A stretch of 64,000 nucleotides of DNA from Plotosus lineatus. Lineage: Eukaryota > Chordata > Actinopteri > Siluriformes > Plotosidae. Every line of letters starts with the position of its first letter. Position 1 is the first letter of the stretch. Under the pieces are notes generated by a model. It was not told where the DNA came from. It worked only from the letters and a program-made list of their open reading frames with translations, and searched no databases. The translations under genes and the position numbers were made by a program. The DNA lies in NCBI GenBank assembly GCA_024760905.1, contig CM045739.1:5001-69000 (forward strand), given 5' to 3'. Positions 1 to 11,536 of the stretch are shown in pieces.

Positions 1-1090
1 TAATTTTAATTCTTAATTCTTAATTTAATTCTTAATTTTTAATTTTCAATTCTTAATTTACCTCATCTCTTAATTTCTAAATTTTAATTCTTAATTCTTA
101 ATTTAAATTTTAATTTTAATTTTAATTTTTAATTCTAAATTTTAATTTTAATTCTTTAATTTTTAATTTCTTAATTCTTAATTTTTTAATTTTAATTCCC
201 TTAATTTTAACCTTAATTTTAATTTTTAATTTTTTAATTCTTAATCTTCTAATTTTAATTTTAATTTTTAATTTTAATTTTTTAATTCTTAATTTTAATT
301 TTAATTTTTAATTTATTCTTAATTTTTAATTTAATTTTTAATTTTAATTTTAATTTTTAATTTTAATTTCTTAATTTTAATTCTTTAATTTTTAATTTCT
401 TTAATTTTAATACTTTAATTTTAATTTTAATTTCTTTAATTTTAATTTTAATTTTAATTTTTGTTTTAATTTTTAATTTTAATTTTAATTTTAATTTTTA
501 ATTTTAATTTTTAAATTTTAATTTTAATTCTTAATTTTTAATTTTAATTCTTTTAATTTTAATTTCTTTAATTCTTAATTTTAATTTTAATTTCTTTAAA
601 TTTTAATTTTTAACTTTAATTTCTAAATTTTAACTTTTAAATTCTGAATTTTAAATTTTAATTCTTAATTTTAATTTAAATTTTTAATTTAAATTTTAAT
701 TTTAAATTTTAATTCTTTAATTTTAATTTTTAATTTTAATTTTTTAATTTTTAATTTTAATTCTTTAATTTTAATTTAATTCTTGTTTTAATTTTTAATT
801 TTAATTTTTAATTCTTAATTTTTAATTTTAATTTTAATTTTTAATTCTTTTAATTTTAATTTTAATTTTTAATTTTAATTCTTAATTTTTAATTTTAATT
901 TTACCTTTTAATTTTTAATTTCTTTAATTCTTAATTTTGTAATTTTCTAATTTCTAATTCTCTTTAATTTTTAACTTTAATTCTAATTTTAATTTTAATT
1001 TTTTAATTTTGAAATTTTAATTCTTTAATTTTTATTTTAATTTCTTTAATTTTAATTTTAATTTTAATTTTTAATTTTAATTTTTAGATT
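1..1090. repeat. AT-rich TTTTAA-type tandem block at the window edge
   Basis: The block is almost wholly built of 6-8-nt units such as TTTTAA, TTTTTAA, TTCTTAA and TTCTTTAA, with hardly any G or C. It grades at about 1080-1130 into CCCTAA/CCCCAA repeats with the same TAA phasing. Read on the minus strand the unit is TTAAAA. That is a published nanopore miscall of the vertebrate telomere repeat TTAGGG, so the block may be true telomere rendered wrongly. A genuine AT-rich satellite is the alternative. There is no coding content. Confidence 0.75.
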
Positions 1091-1320
1091 TTTAACCCCC
1101 TTTAATTTCTAATTTTAACCCCACCCCCAACCCCAACCCCAACCCTTTTAACTCCTAACCCCCAACCCTAAACCTAACTCCCTAACTTTGACTCCCTACC
1201 CCAACCCTAACCTCTAACCCTAACCCCAACCCTAACTCAACCCCCAACCCCTAACCCAACCCTCAACTCCCAACCCCAACCCTAATCCCAACCCCAACCC
1301 TGACCCCAAGCCCCAGCCCT
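1091..1320. repeat. Degenerate telomere-type CCCTAA repeats
   Basis: Irregular runs of CCCTAA, CCCCAA, CCCAAC and CTAACC on the + strand. The CCCTAA strand reading inward is expected for the left end of a chromosome arm. Units vary in length by 1-2 nt, so this is either a variant proximal telomere or error-rich sequence. No ORF of interest. Confidence 0.8.
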
Positions 1321-2575
1321 ATACCCTGACCCGAACTACTAAACCCCAAACCCTAAACCTCCTAGCTCCTAACCCCAACCCTATATCCTGACTCCACACC
1401 AGAGGGACCCTAACCTTAAGCCCCAGCCCTATACCCTTACTCCCAACTCCTAGCTCCTAGCCCCAGCCCTATACTCCTGACCCCAACGTCTAGCTCCTAC
1501 CCCCAACCCCTATACCCCGATCCCAACCTACACCGTGAGGACCCTAACCTTAAGCTCCCAGCCCTATACTCCTGACCCTAAGCCCCAACCTCCCCTAACC
1601 CGTAGGGACTCCTAACCTTAAGCCCCAGCCCTATACCCTGACCCTAAGCCCTCAGTCTAGCCCCAGCCCTATACCCTGACCCGAACCCCTTACCCCAAAC
1701 CCTAAACCCCAACCCTATACCCCGATCCCAACCTACACGAGGGGACCCTAACCTTAAGCCCCTAGCCCCAGCCCTATACTCCTGACCCCAACCTCTAGCT
1801 CCTAACCCCAACCCTATACCCTAATCCCAACTCACACGAGGGACCCTAACCTTAAGCCCCTAGCCCCAGCCCCTGACCCCAACCTCTAGCTCCTAAGCCC
1901 AACCCTATACCCCGATCCCAACCTACACATAGGGACCCTAACCTTAAGCCCCTAACCCCAGCCCTATACCCTGACTCCAACCTCTAGCTCCTAACCCCAA
2001 CCGTATACCCCGATCCCAACCTACACGTGAGAGGGACCCTAACCTTAAGCTCCCTAGCCCCGGCCCTGACCCCAACCTCTAGCTCCTAACCCCAACCAGA
2101 TACCCCGATCCCAACCTACACGAGGGGACCCTAACCTTAAGCCCCCTAGCCCCGGCCCCCTGACCCCAACCTCTAGCTCCTAACCACAACCCTATACTCC
2201 CAATCCCAACCTCTACACGAGGGACCCTAACCCCTGCCCCAGCCCTGTATACCCTGACCCCAACCTCTAGCTCCTAACCCCAACCCCAACCTACACTGAG
2301 ACCCCAACCTCTAGCTCCTAACCCCAACCTACACGAGGGACCCTAACTCTAGCTCCTAACCCCAACCCTATACCCTGACCCTAACCTCTAGCTCCTAACC
2401 CCAACCCTATACCCTGACCCCAACCTCTAGCTCCTAACCCCAACCCTATACCCTGACCCCAACCTCTAGCCTCCTAACCCCAACCCTATACCCTGACCCC
2501 AACCTCTAGCTCCTAACCCAACCCTATACCCTGACCCCAACCTCTAGCTCCTAACCCCAACCTTACACTTCACAC
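1321..2575. repeat. Subtelomeric 39-bp-family satellite, copy 1
   Basis: Repeats combine CCCTATACCCTGACCC, CAACCTCTAGCTCCTAAC and CTACACGAGGGACCCTAACC modules. The last part (about 2340-2560) is a simple tandem of the 39-bp unit. The same order of modules recurs at 4561-6045, so the two blocks are duplicates. The minus strand gives only repeat-encoded ORFs. Confidence 0.8.
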
Positions 2576-3105
2576 CTCCCCACTGATGACCGAACTCGAG
2601 GCTGCCCTAGGCCCTGCTCGCCCCAACCTATGACTGAGGGGAATCTTGCTTCCTGGATGGCTGGCTCCGAGGGGTCCGAATGGCGGGGAAGGACTGCATA
2701 AAGGAGCGCACCGGTGTACACTGGGGACTCCTGGCTCTTAGGGAAGCCGGAGGGCTAGCCTCAACATCTTACCCTAACCTCTAGCCCCTAACTCCAAAAC
2801 TCCTCGGCCCAGGCCCCATTCCTGTGGCCTTTGCCTGCCCTCTGCTGGATAACCTAGGGAGCACACCCCATGGTCCCCTTCTAGCAACTCAAAATACACT
2901 TCACTTCTCCTCCCATCGATAACCAAACTCGAATTGCCCTAAGTCTGGCTCAACCCCAACCTATGGCTGGGAGTCAACTTGCTTCGTGGGGGCTGGTCCC
3001 TGGGGGTCTGGAATGACGCGGGGAAGGACCGTGCACAACGGGCGCCACTGCACACACTGGGACTCCTGACTCTTAGGCTAGCCCCTCGGCTTCCCTAACA
3101 TCTCC
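2576..3105. repeat. Subtelomeric ~330-bp unit, copies a (two partial units)
   Basis: This non-telomeric unit has constant landmarks: CCTGCCCTCTGCTGGATAAC, GAGCACACCCCATGGTCCCC, a CTTGCTTCGTGG segment, GGACCGTGCACAACGGGCGC and CTCTTAGGCTAGCCCCTCGG. It recurs at 3425-3740, 4020-4335, 6046-6612, 24358-24950 and 38894-39316, always in the same orientation and flanked by CCCTAA variants. It is therefore a chromosome-end-associated repeat. No function is evident. Confidence 0.8.
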
Positions 3106-4340
3106 CCCTAACCCCCAACCACCCTAACCCCCCAACCCCCTAACACCCTAACCCTAACCCCTAACCCAACCCTAACCCCTAACCCCTAGCTCCTAACCCC
3201 AAACCTATACCCTGACCCTAACCCCAACCCTAACCTTAACCTCTAGCCCCTAACCCCAAACCTACACCCTGACCCCAACCCTAACCTTAACCTCCTAGCC
3301 CCTAACCTCCATACTCCTGACCCCAACCCCAACCCTAACCTTAACCTCTAGCTCCTAACCCCAAACCTATACTCCTGACCCTAACCCCAACCCTAACCTT
3401 AACCTCTAGCCCCTAACCCCAATCTCTCACTCCAGGCCCACCTCCCTCTTCCACGTGGGCCTTAGCCTGCCCTCTGCTGGATAACCTAGGGAGCACACCC
3501 CATGGTCCCCTCTAGCAACTCAAAAATACACTTCACTTCTCCTTATCGATAACCAAACTCGAAATTGCCCTCAAGTCTGGCTCAACCCCAACCTATGGCT
3601 GGGAGTCAACTTGCTTCGTGGGGCTGGTCCCCTGGGGGTCTGAATGACGCTGGGAAGGATCAGGCACAACGGGCGCGACCGGGTACACACCGGGGACCCT
3701 GACTCTTAGGCTAGCCCCTCGGCTTCCCTAACATCTCCCCCTAACCCTAACCCCTAACCCCAACCCTAACCCCAACCCCTAACAACCCTAACCCCCTAAA
3801 CCCTAACCCCTAACCCCTAACCCCTCCTAACCCTAACCCTAACCCCAACCCTCCTAACCCTAACCCTAACCCCAACCCCCAACCCTAACCCCAACTCCTA
3901 ACTCCCTAACCCCTAACAACCCTAACCCCTAAACCCTAACCCCTAACCCTCCTAACCCTAACCCTAACCCCAACCCTAACCTTAACCCCTAGCCCCCTAC
4001 CCCCAGCCCAAACCTTAAGCTCAATCTCCCACCCAGGCCCACCTTCCTCTTCCACGTGGCCTTAGCCTGCCCTCTGCTGATAACCTAGGGGAGCACACCC
4101 CATGGTCACCCCTCTAGCAACTCCAAAATACACTTCACTTCTCCTTATCGATAACCAAACTCGAAACTGCCCCAAGTCTGGCTCAACCCCAACCCATGGC
4201 TGGGAGTCAACTTGCTTCATGGGGGGCTGGTCCCCTGGGGGGGGCTGAATGACACGGGGAAGGACCCACAACGGGCGACCTGGTACACACCGGGGCCCCT
4301 GACCCTTAGGCTAGCCCCTCGGCTTCCCTAACATCTCCCC
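3106..4340. repeat. Alternating CCCTAA arrays and ~330-bp subtelomeric units
   Basis: CCCTAA/CCCCAAC variants (3106-3425, 3745-4020) alternate with two good copies of the ~330-bp unit (3425-3740 and 4020-4335). Each unit ends in the CTTCCCTAACATCTCCCC segment that runs straight back into CCCTAA. The composite of telomeric spacer plus unit is therefore itself tandem, with a period of about 600 bp. The minus-strand 69-residue ORF here is a product of the repeat. Confidence 0.8.
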
Positions 4341-4560
4341 CTAACCCCGACCCTCACCCTAACCCCCTAACCCCTGACCCCGACCCCAACCCCCCTAACA
4401 ACCCCAACCCTAACCCCCCTAACCCCCAACCCTAACTCTAACCCCTAACCCCTAACCTCTGACCCCGACCCCAAACCCTCTAACCCCAACCCTAACCACC
4501 CTAACACCCTAACCCCTAACCCTAACTCCCCTAACCCAAACCCCTAACCCCAACCTCTAG
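4341..4560. repeat. Degenerate CCCTAA repeats
   Basis: CCCTAA/CCCCGACCC/CCCCAACCC variants form the spacer between the last ~330-bp unit and the second 39-bp satellite block. No other content. Confidence 0.75.
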
Positions 4561-6045
4561 CTCCTAGCACCAGCCCTATACCCTGACCCCAACCTCTAGC
4601 TCCTAACCCCAACCCTATACCCCGATCCCAACCTACACATAGGGACCCTAACCTTAAGCCCCAGCCCTATACCCTGACCCTAAGCCCCAGCCCTATACCC
4701 TGACCCGAACCACTAAACCCCAAACCCTAAACCCTAGCTCCTAACCCTTTAACCCTATATCCCGACTCCACACGTGTGAGGGGACCCCTAACCTTACAAG
4801 CCTCCCAGCTGACCATACCCTACCCCAACCTCTAGCTCCTAGCCCCAGCCCTATACCCTCACCCCAACCTCTAGCTCCTACCCCCCACCCTATACCCCCA
4901 TCCCAACCTACACGTAGGGGACCCTAACCTTAAGCCCCAGCCCCTATACTCCCTGACCCTAAGCCCCAACCCCTAACCTCAGGGACCCTAACCTTAAGCC
5001 CCAGCCCTATACCCTGACCCTAAGCCCCTAGCCCCAGCCCTATACCCTGACCCGAACCCCCTTACCCCAAACCCTAAACCCCAACCCTATACCCCGATCC
5101 CAACCTACACGTAAGGACCCTAACCTTAAGCCCCTAGCCCCAGCCCTATACCCTGACCCCAACCTCTAGCTCCTAACCCCAACCCTATACCCCAATCCCA
5201 ACCTACACGTAGGGACCCTAACCTTAAGCCCCTAGCCCCAGCCCCTGACCCCAACCTCTAGCTCCTAAGCCCAACCCTATACCCCGATCCCAACCTACAC
5301 ATAGGGACCCTAACCTTAAGCCCCAGCCCTATACCCTGACCCTAAGCCCCTAGCCCCAGCCCTATACCCTGACCCGAACCCCCCAACCCCTAAACCCCGA
5401 TCCCAACCTACACATAGGGACCCTAACCTTAAGCCCCTAACCCCAGCCCTATACCCTGACCCCAACCTCCTAGCTCCTAACCCCAACCGTATACCCCGAT
5501 CCCAACCTACACGTAGGGACCCTAACCTTAAGCCCCTAGCCCCGGCCCCTGACCCCAACCTCTAGCTCCTAACCCCAACCGTATACCCCGATCCCAACCT
5601 ACACGTAGGGACCCTAACCTTAAGCCCCTAGCCCCGGCCCCTGACCCCAACCTCTAGCTCCTAACCACAACCCTATACCCCAATCCCAACCTACACGTAG
5701 GGACCCTAACCCCCTGCCCCAGCCCTATACCCTGACCCCAACCTCTAGCTCCTAACCCCAACCCCAACCTACACGTAGGGACCCTAACCTCTAGCTCCTA
5801 ACCCCAACCTACACGTAGGGACCCTAACCTCTAGCTCCTAACCCCAACCCTATACCCTGACCCCAACCTCTAGCTCCTAACCCCAACCCTATACCCTGAC
5901 CCCAACCTCTAGCTCCTAACCCCAACCCTATACCCTGACCCCAACCTCTAGCTCCTAACCCCAACCCTATACCCTGACCCCAACCTCTAGCTCCTAACCC
6001 CAACCCTATACCCTGACCCCAACCTCTAGCTCCTAACCCCAACCT
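4561..6045. repeat. Subtelomeric 39-bp-family satellite, copy 2
   Basis: Duplicate of 1321-2575 with the same module order. At 5836-6040 it becomes a near-perfect head-to-tail array of a 39-bp unit; 39 is divisible by 3, so the minus strand reads as an open 13-residue Gly-rich repeat. That reading frame is an artefact of period and composition and should not be called a gene. Confidence 0.85.
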
Positions 6046-6612
6046 TACACTTCACACCTCCCCACTGATGACCGAACTCGAGGTTGCCCTAGGCCTGGCT
6101 CGGCCCCAACCTATGACTGAGGGGAAGCTTGCTTCCTGGATGGCTGGCTTCCGGAGGGGTCCGAATGGCGTGGGGGAAGGACCGTGCATAACGGAGCGCA
6201 CCGGTGTACACTGGGGACCCTGGCTCTTAGGGAAGCCGGAGGGCTAGCCTAACATCTTACCCTAACCTCTAGCCCCTAACCCAAACCTCGGCCCAGGCCC
6301 CATTCCCTGTGGCCTTTGCCTGCCCTCTGCTGGATAACCTAGGAGGAGCACACCCCATTATCCCCTTCTCGCAACCCAAATGCACTTCACTTCTCATCAA
6401 TGACCAAACTTGAAATTGCCCAAAGCCTGACTCAACCCCCAACCTATGGCTGAGGGTCAACTTGCTTCGTGGATGGCTGGTTCCTGGGGGGGGGGGGGGG
6501 GGGGGGTCTGAATGGCGTGGGGGAAGGACCGTGCACAACGGGGCACACCGGTGCACACTGGGGACCCCGACTCTTAGGCTAGCCCCTCGGCTTCCCCAAG
6601 ATCTCATCCTAA
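6046..6612. repeat. Subtelomeric ~330-bp units, copies c, with a G-run
   Basis: Two diverged copies of the ~330-bp unit end the terminal satellite domain. A G homopolymer of about 20 nt lies near 6487-6506, in the segment that is GGGG-GGGTC in other copies. The block matches 2576-2900, extending the large duplication. After about 6612 the similarity to other units stops. Confidence 0.8.
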
Positions 6613-7140
6613 CCAGCCTGAGCCTCCCTTTCGCCAGTTCGGACGCCCTGGTCACTAGCCATCTGGTCCCCTTCCAACCATACAAATTCTCCTACACCAG
6701 AGAGACGGAGGACAATATCGATAAAATCCCTAACCATGCCACCTCGTTAGAACATCACGATTAAAAGATAAAACATGTTGATTCTCTTTGAAAACAGGTT
6801 TCTTTCCCAAAACCCCTCCCCCCAAAAAACCTTTCTAAAAATGGGTGGTGGAGGGAGGGTGCCCACATTCAGTCACTCATCGCCAATGACCTCGAGCACC
6901 GCCTCGCAGCAACATCAAGCTAAGTAGCTCTCAAAACACCTTTAAAGTGTTATTTAACTTTTCCATATCACCACCTTTGCGATTAATCGTTTATTCTACT
7001 ATCTCCACTTTTCTCGTATTCGTTTGAAAGTGCAATCCAGCCGCCTGAAGGTGCGCATTGCACCGAAACGTCGCACAAAAGGCTTGCGTTATTTGTGCAC
7101 AATATTCACTCATTATCTTTATAAAAATATATAAAGTGTT
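6613..7140 (+). other. Non-satellite region upstream of PLE leader
   Basis: Unique-looking sequence between the last satellite unit and the leader repeats. It holds a C-rich/A-rich stretch (6810-6870), an AT-rich end (7110-7140) and a hammerhead-like hairpin at 7045-7070. Its position before the PLE leader suits a PLE terminal repeat (pLTR) or promoter region, but I see no second copy in the window to prove it. Confidence 0.4.
7045..7070 (+). ncRNA. Degenerate hammerhead-ribozyme-like hairpin
   Basis: CTGAAG (7045-7050) is followed by a hairpin GTGC/GCAC (51-54 with 60-63, loop GCATT) and then GAAACGTC starting at 7065. This resembles the CUGANGA - stem II - GAAA core, but one core base (A9) is missing or unpaired, and stem I pairs only about 2 bp. 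PLEs are known to carry small hammerheads in their terminal repeats, which fits the location. It is probably inactive or coincidental. Confidence 0.3.
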
Positions 7141-7149
7141 CTAATGCCC

Positions 7150-7520
7150 CACGGGAACTATTTTAAAGGCGGAAGGACCTATTCTCCTTCGCCACGCCGC
7201 TTCGCCCCACGGCTCGGCCGAGGCATACGCAACACACGGAACGAAGCCATGGTTGCTCGGAATTCTGTCCTCGCCGCCAAAACCAGGGCGGCAGAAGAGA
7301 ATTCTTGCAAACGTACAACCGTTTCGAAGCCCGGTATGAGCCAAAAGGGTGTGGTATGAGCGTGGTCGCTACCGCCACGTTAATGCCGAAGTATCAAACA
7401 ATGAGACACGAGGCGCAAAATCTCCGCCGCGCCGCTTCGCCCCGCAGCTCGGCCGTAACACGCGGAGTGATCTTCACGTAGAACGATACCGTGAGCGCTC
7501 TGAATTCTACCCTTGCCACC
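7150..7520 (+). repeat. PLE leader tandem repeats (~230 bp), left part
   Basis: Landmarks such as CGCCGCTTCGCCCC (about 7195 and 7432), GAATTCT..CCGCC..AAAACCA and CCGTTTCGAAGCCC recur about every 230 bp. The second unit is cut at 7520 by the ERV and resumes at 19757. GC-rich composition contrasts with the AT-rich sequence before 7140. The right part is listed separately. Confidence 0.65.
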
Positions 7521-7990
7521 TGTCAGGTTCTAAATCAACACGCACACACTCATTAGGAAGGAGACACAGAGTCAAGTTCATTCTCATATGAGGAGAGCAG
7601 TCGGATTCATAGCCAATTACAAGTCTCCTAGCTGCTCTGGCTTGAAACCTGACCGAGAACCTCTTTTATTCCTTCAGGGTGATTTCTAGTTACACATGTC
7701 ATTGATTTCCTAAAGGCGAGGGGTGCATGTGAAGCAGCATCATGACCTTCATCATTGTTCTATGCTTATCTACTTTGTCTAGTTTCGAATGTTCATTTCA
7801 GCTCTCTATCCAGCTGCAGTTAGGGAGTCATCCTGTTGTTGTGTGAGAACTTCAAGGTCGTGTCCACTCGGCTGCCTCCCATGGAGATAGAGATGTTTCT
7901 GCAAAATACCTCAACGAGCAGTTTCCAACATTCATACTTGGAGTAACAAAACAGGTTAAAGCTCTGGTAATTCATACAATTATTCCAACA
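7521..7990 (-). repeat. ERV 3' LTR
   Basis: A 470-bp long terminal repeat, TG...CA bounded, matching the other LTR along its whole length. It is uninterrupted. As the element is on the minus strand, this left-hand LTR is the 3' LTR and abuts the polypurine tract on its right. Confidence 0.9.
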
Positions 7991-8003
7991 TTTCCCTCCC
8001 GTT
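7991..8003 (-). promoter_or_regulatory. ERV polypurine tract
   Basis: On the minus strand the bases just before the 3' LTR read ACGGGAGGGAAA, directly followed by TGTTGG of the LTR. A purine run at this place primes plus-strand DNA synthesis in retroviruses. It independently confirms the minus-strand orientation. Confidence 0.75.
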
Positions 8004-8159
8004 TATCACAGCTCAAAAAAAAGATATCACTTACTCACTCCAAACAGATTTTAGATTAATAAATTCATTAATTTAATTCAGAACTGTTTACATTCAGACA
8101 GTAATGTCATCTTTCTTAGTAGCATTCAGGATCTTAAAACCCAGGTCAGTGACGATGAG

Positions 8160-8480
8160 TCGATTCAGCATGGAACACAACAACCACAGAGTGTAAAAAA
8201 AGCTGCAAAAACTACAGATGATACAAGGGTACTATATTTTCTGAACACACTGAACCACGAGTCCCACATGGATGTATCTACCCCCGAACGTTCTTTCATC
8301 TTTTTATTAAGAGATTTTAGGCCTTCTATTGCTAGTGTTAGACTTCCATCTGATGCAGTGTTGTTTGGAATAAAAGTACAACATTGTTCCCTGAACACTG
8401 CGCATACACCTTTTCCTGCTAATAAGGTCTCGTGCTGTGGATTTTGGAAAGCCATCAGTGAAGTTGCTGCTAATTGACTG
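8160..8480 (-). pseudogene. ERV env, transmembrane (TM) part, truncated
   Basis: Minus-strand frame with a CX6CC disulphide motif (CAVFREQCC) after an LLAGKG segment, then an ectodomain and a hydrophobic membrane-spanning stretch followed by CGCC. This arrangement is typical of the TM subunit of gamma/epsilon-type retroviral envelopes, which anchors Env and mediates fusion. The upstream part of env is cut off by the RTE element at 8493. It cannot make a complete Env protein. Confidence 0.8.
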
Positions 8481-8788
8481 CTTTAAAATCTGAATGCAGC
8501 CGTGAGGGAGGGGCACAAACCGGTGTCTCTCCCTCACGCCGGTCCCAAGCCCGGATAAATGCAGAGGGTTGCGTCAGGAAGGGCATCCGGCATAAAACAA
8601 ATGCCAAATAAACTACGCGAATCACAAGAAAGAATCACATACCGGATCGGTCGAGGCCCGGGTTAACAACGACCGCCATCAGTGCCGTCAACCAACAGGG
8701 TGCTGATGGAAATTGGACTACTGTTGGTCGAAGACGGAGAGGCGGGAGGCGTGTCCGTAGGCAGAGAGAGAGAGAGAAGAGGAAAGGC

Positions 8789-9896
8789 ATGAGTCTAGGA
8801 CTGAGACTGGGGACTTTGAATATTGGAACTATGACAGGAAAAGGTAGAGAGCTGGCTGACATGATGTAGAGGAGGAAGGTGGACATACTGTGTGTTCAGG
8901 AGACCAGGTGGAAAGGTCGCAAGGCTAGAAGCATGGTTTAAGCTGTTTTATCACGGTGTGGATGGGAAGAGAAAAGGAGTAGGAGTCATCTTGAAGGAGG
9001 AGTTTGCCAGGAATGTTCTAGAAGTGAAAAGAGTGTCAGACAGAGTGATGAGTCTCAAGTTAGAAATTGAAGGCGTGATGTTCAATGTTGTCAGTGCTTA
9101 TGCCCCACAGGCAGGATGTGAGCTAGAAGAGAAGGAGAGATTCTGGAGCGAGTTAGATGAAGTGATGCAGAGTACCCCCAGAGGTGAAAGAGTGCTCATT
9201 GGTGCAGACTTCAATGGACATGTTGGTGCAGGCAACAGAAGGGACAAGGAAGTGATGGGCAGGTTTGGTATCCAGGACAGGAACGCAGAAGGACAGATGT
9301 TGGTAGATTTTGCAAAAAGGATGGAAATAGCTGTGGTAAATACTTTCTTCCAGAAGAGACAGGAGCATAGGGTGACTTATAAAAGTCGAGGTAGGAGCAC
9401 ACAGGTAGATTACATCTTGTGTAGGCGATGTAATTTAAAGGAAGTCAGTGACTGCAAAGTAGTAGCGGGTGAGAGTGTTGCCAAACAGCATAGGATGGTG
9501 GTGTGCAGGATGATGCTGATGGTGAGGAAGGTGAAGAAGGCAAAGGCAGAGCAGAAGACAAAGTGGTGGAAGTTGAAAAAGGAAGAGTGTCAGGTTGTGT
9601 TCAAGGAGGGGTTGAAACAGGCTTTGGGTGGTCAGGAAGTGCTTCCAGATGACTGGACAACTACAGCTAATGTGATCAGGGAGACAGGTAGGAGAATACT
9701 TGGTGTGTCATCTGGAAGGAAAGTAGATAAGGAAACTTGGTGGTGGAATGAGGAAGTGCAGGAGTGTGTACAAAGGAAGAGATTAGCCAAGAAGAAGTGG
9801 GACATTGAGAAAACCGAAGAGAGTAAACAGGAGTACAGGGAGACACAGCATAAGGCAAAGGTAGCAGTGTCAAAAGGCCAAACAGAGCGCGTTTGA
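8789..9896 (+). pseudogene. RTE LINE endonuclease domain, frameshifted
   Basis: Starts at ATG 8789 (frame 2) with GTLNIGTMTGKGRELADMM, then VQETRW carrying the catalytic Glu. An in-frame TAG and TAA and a frameshift follow. Frame 3 (8892-9896) continues with VSAYAPQ, GADFNGHVG (Asp/Asn), QVDYIL (Asp) and KQHRMV (His). These are the APE-type endonuclease signatures that nick target DNA for target-primed reverse transcription. It ends with a stop at 9894-9896 just before the RT part. Confidence 0.85.
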
Positions 9897-9900
9897 TGAC

Positions 9901-11536
9901 TTGTATGCTCGGTTGGAAAGTAAGGAGGGAGAAAAGGATTTATACAGGTTGGCACAGCAGAGAAATAGAGATGGGAAGGACGTGCAGCAAGTTAGATTGA
10001 TAAAGGACAGAGAGGGAAATGTATTGACTGATGACAGAAGTGTGCTGGGAAGATGGAAAGAGTACTTTGAAGAGCTTATGAATGAGGAAAATGAGAGAGA
10101 AAAAAAAAAAAAAAAGTAGAAGAGGTGACTGTTGAGGACCAGGAAGTAGCAAAGATTAGTAAGGGTGAAGTGAGGAGGGCATTGAAGAGGATTAAGAATG
10201 GAAAGGCAGTTGGTCCTGATGACATACCGGTGGAGGTATGGAAGTGTCGAGGAGAGGTAGCAGTAGATTTTCTGACAAGAACATTTAACAAGGTCTTGGA
10301 GAGTGAGAGGATGCCAGAGGAATGGAGGAGAAGTGTGCTGGTGCCCATTTTTAAGAACAAGGGAGACGTGCACAGTTGTGGCAACTACAGAGGGATAAAG
10401 TTGATGAGCCATACGATGAAGTTATGGGAAAGAATAGTGGAAGCTAGACTAAGGGCAGAGGTCAGCATTTGTGAACAACAGTTTGGTTTCATGCCAAGAA
10501 AGAGCACCACAGATGCAGTGTTTGCCTTGAGGATGTTAATGGAGAAGTACAGAGAAGGTCAGAGGGAGCTGCATTGTGCCTTTGTGGATCTGGAGAAAGC
10601 ATATGACAGGGTGCCGAGAGAAGAACTGTGGTATTGCATGAGGAAGTCTGGAGTGGCAGAGAAGTACGTTAGAGTGGTGCAGGACATGTATGAGAGATGT
10701 AAGACAGTGGTGAGGTGTGCTGTCGGTGTGACACAAGAGTTCAAGGTGGAGGTGGGACTGCATCAAGGGTCAGCTCTCAGCCCCTTCTTGTTTGCTATGG
10801 TGATGGACAGGCTGACAGACGAGGTGAGACAAGATTCCCCATGGACTATGATGTTTGCAGATGACATTGTGATCTGTAGTGAGAGCAGAGAACAAGTGCA
10901 GGAAAATCTAGAGAGGTGGAGGTATGCCCTGGAAAGGAGGGGAATGAAGATTAGCCTCAGTAAGACAGAATACATGTGCATGAATGACAAGGACCAAAGA
11001 GGAACAGTGAGATTACGGGGAGCAGAGATAAAGAAGGTGGAGGATTTCAAGTACTTAGGCTCAACAATCCAGAGCAATGGAGAGTGTGGAAAAGAGGTGA
11101 AGAAGCGTGTGCAGGCAGGTTGGAGAAAAGTGTCCGATCAGCAAGAATGAAAGGAAAAGTGTACAAGACGGTGTTGACGCCAACAATGTTGTATGGGTTA
11201 GAAACAGTGGCCCTGGGGAAAAGACAGGAGGCAGAGATGGAGGTAGCAGAGATGAAAATGTTGAGGTTCTCTTTGGGAGTAACGAGGATGGATAGGATCA
11301 GGAATGAGCACATCAGAGGGACAGCACATGTAAGACGTTTTGGAGACAAAGTCAGAGAGGCTAGATTGAGATGGTTTGGACATGTACAGAGGAGGGATAG
11401 TGAGTATATTGGTAATAGGATGCTGAGGCTGGAACTACCAGGCAAAGGGCCTAGAGGAAGACCAAAGAGACAATTCATCGATGTGGTGAAGGAGGACATG
11501 AAGGTCGTTGGTGTAAGAGAAGATGCAAAAGGATAG
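9901..11536 (+). pseudogene. RTE LINE reverse transcriptase, frameshifted
   Basis: Three frames are needed: 9901-10119, 10125-11150 and 11084-11536. A 15-A run at 10101-10116 marks the first break. RT blocks: NGKAVGPDDIPVE, EEWRRSVLVPIFKNKGD, NYRGIKLM, QFGFMPRKSTTDA, FVDLEKAYDRVP (motif A), GLHQGSALSP (B) and MMFADDIVI (C, catalytic Asp pair). The C-terminal part has YGLETVALGKRQEAE and RRDSEYIG, as in other RTE proteins. It copies its own RNA at the nicked target. Confidence 0.85.

Noticed and set aside
5836..6040. Regular direct repeats resembling a CRISPR array
   Set aside because: No unique spacers; units are directly adjacent; the sequence is telomere-derived satellite in a eukaryote.
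5824..6042. Gly-rich 72-residue minus-strand ORF with 13-residue repeats
   Set aside because: It is the 39-bp satellite read in an open frame; period divisible by 3 explains it.
6462..6764. 100-residue + strand ORF through the G-run
   Set aside because: Spans satellite, a poly-G run and unique sequence; no domain; low complexity.
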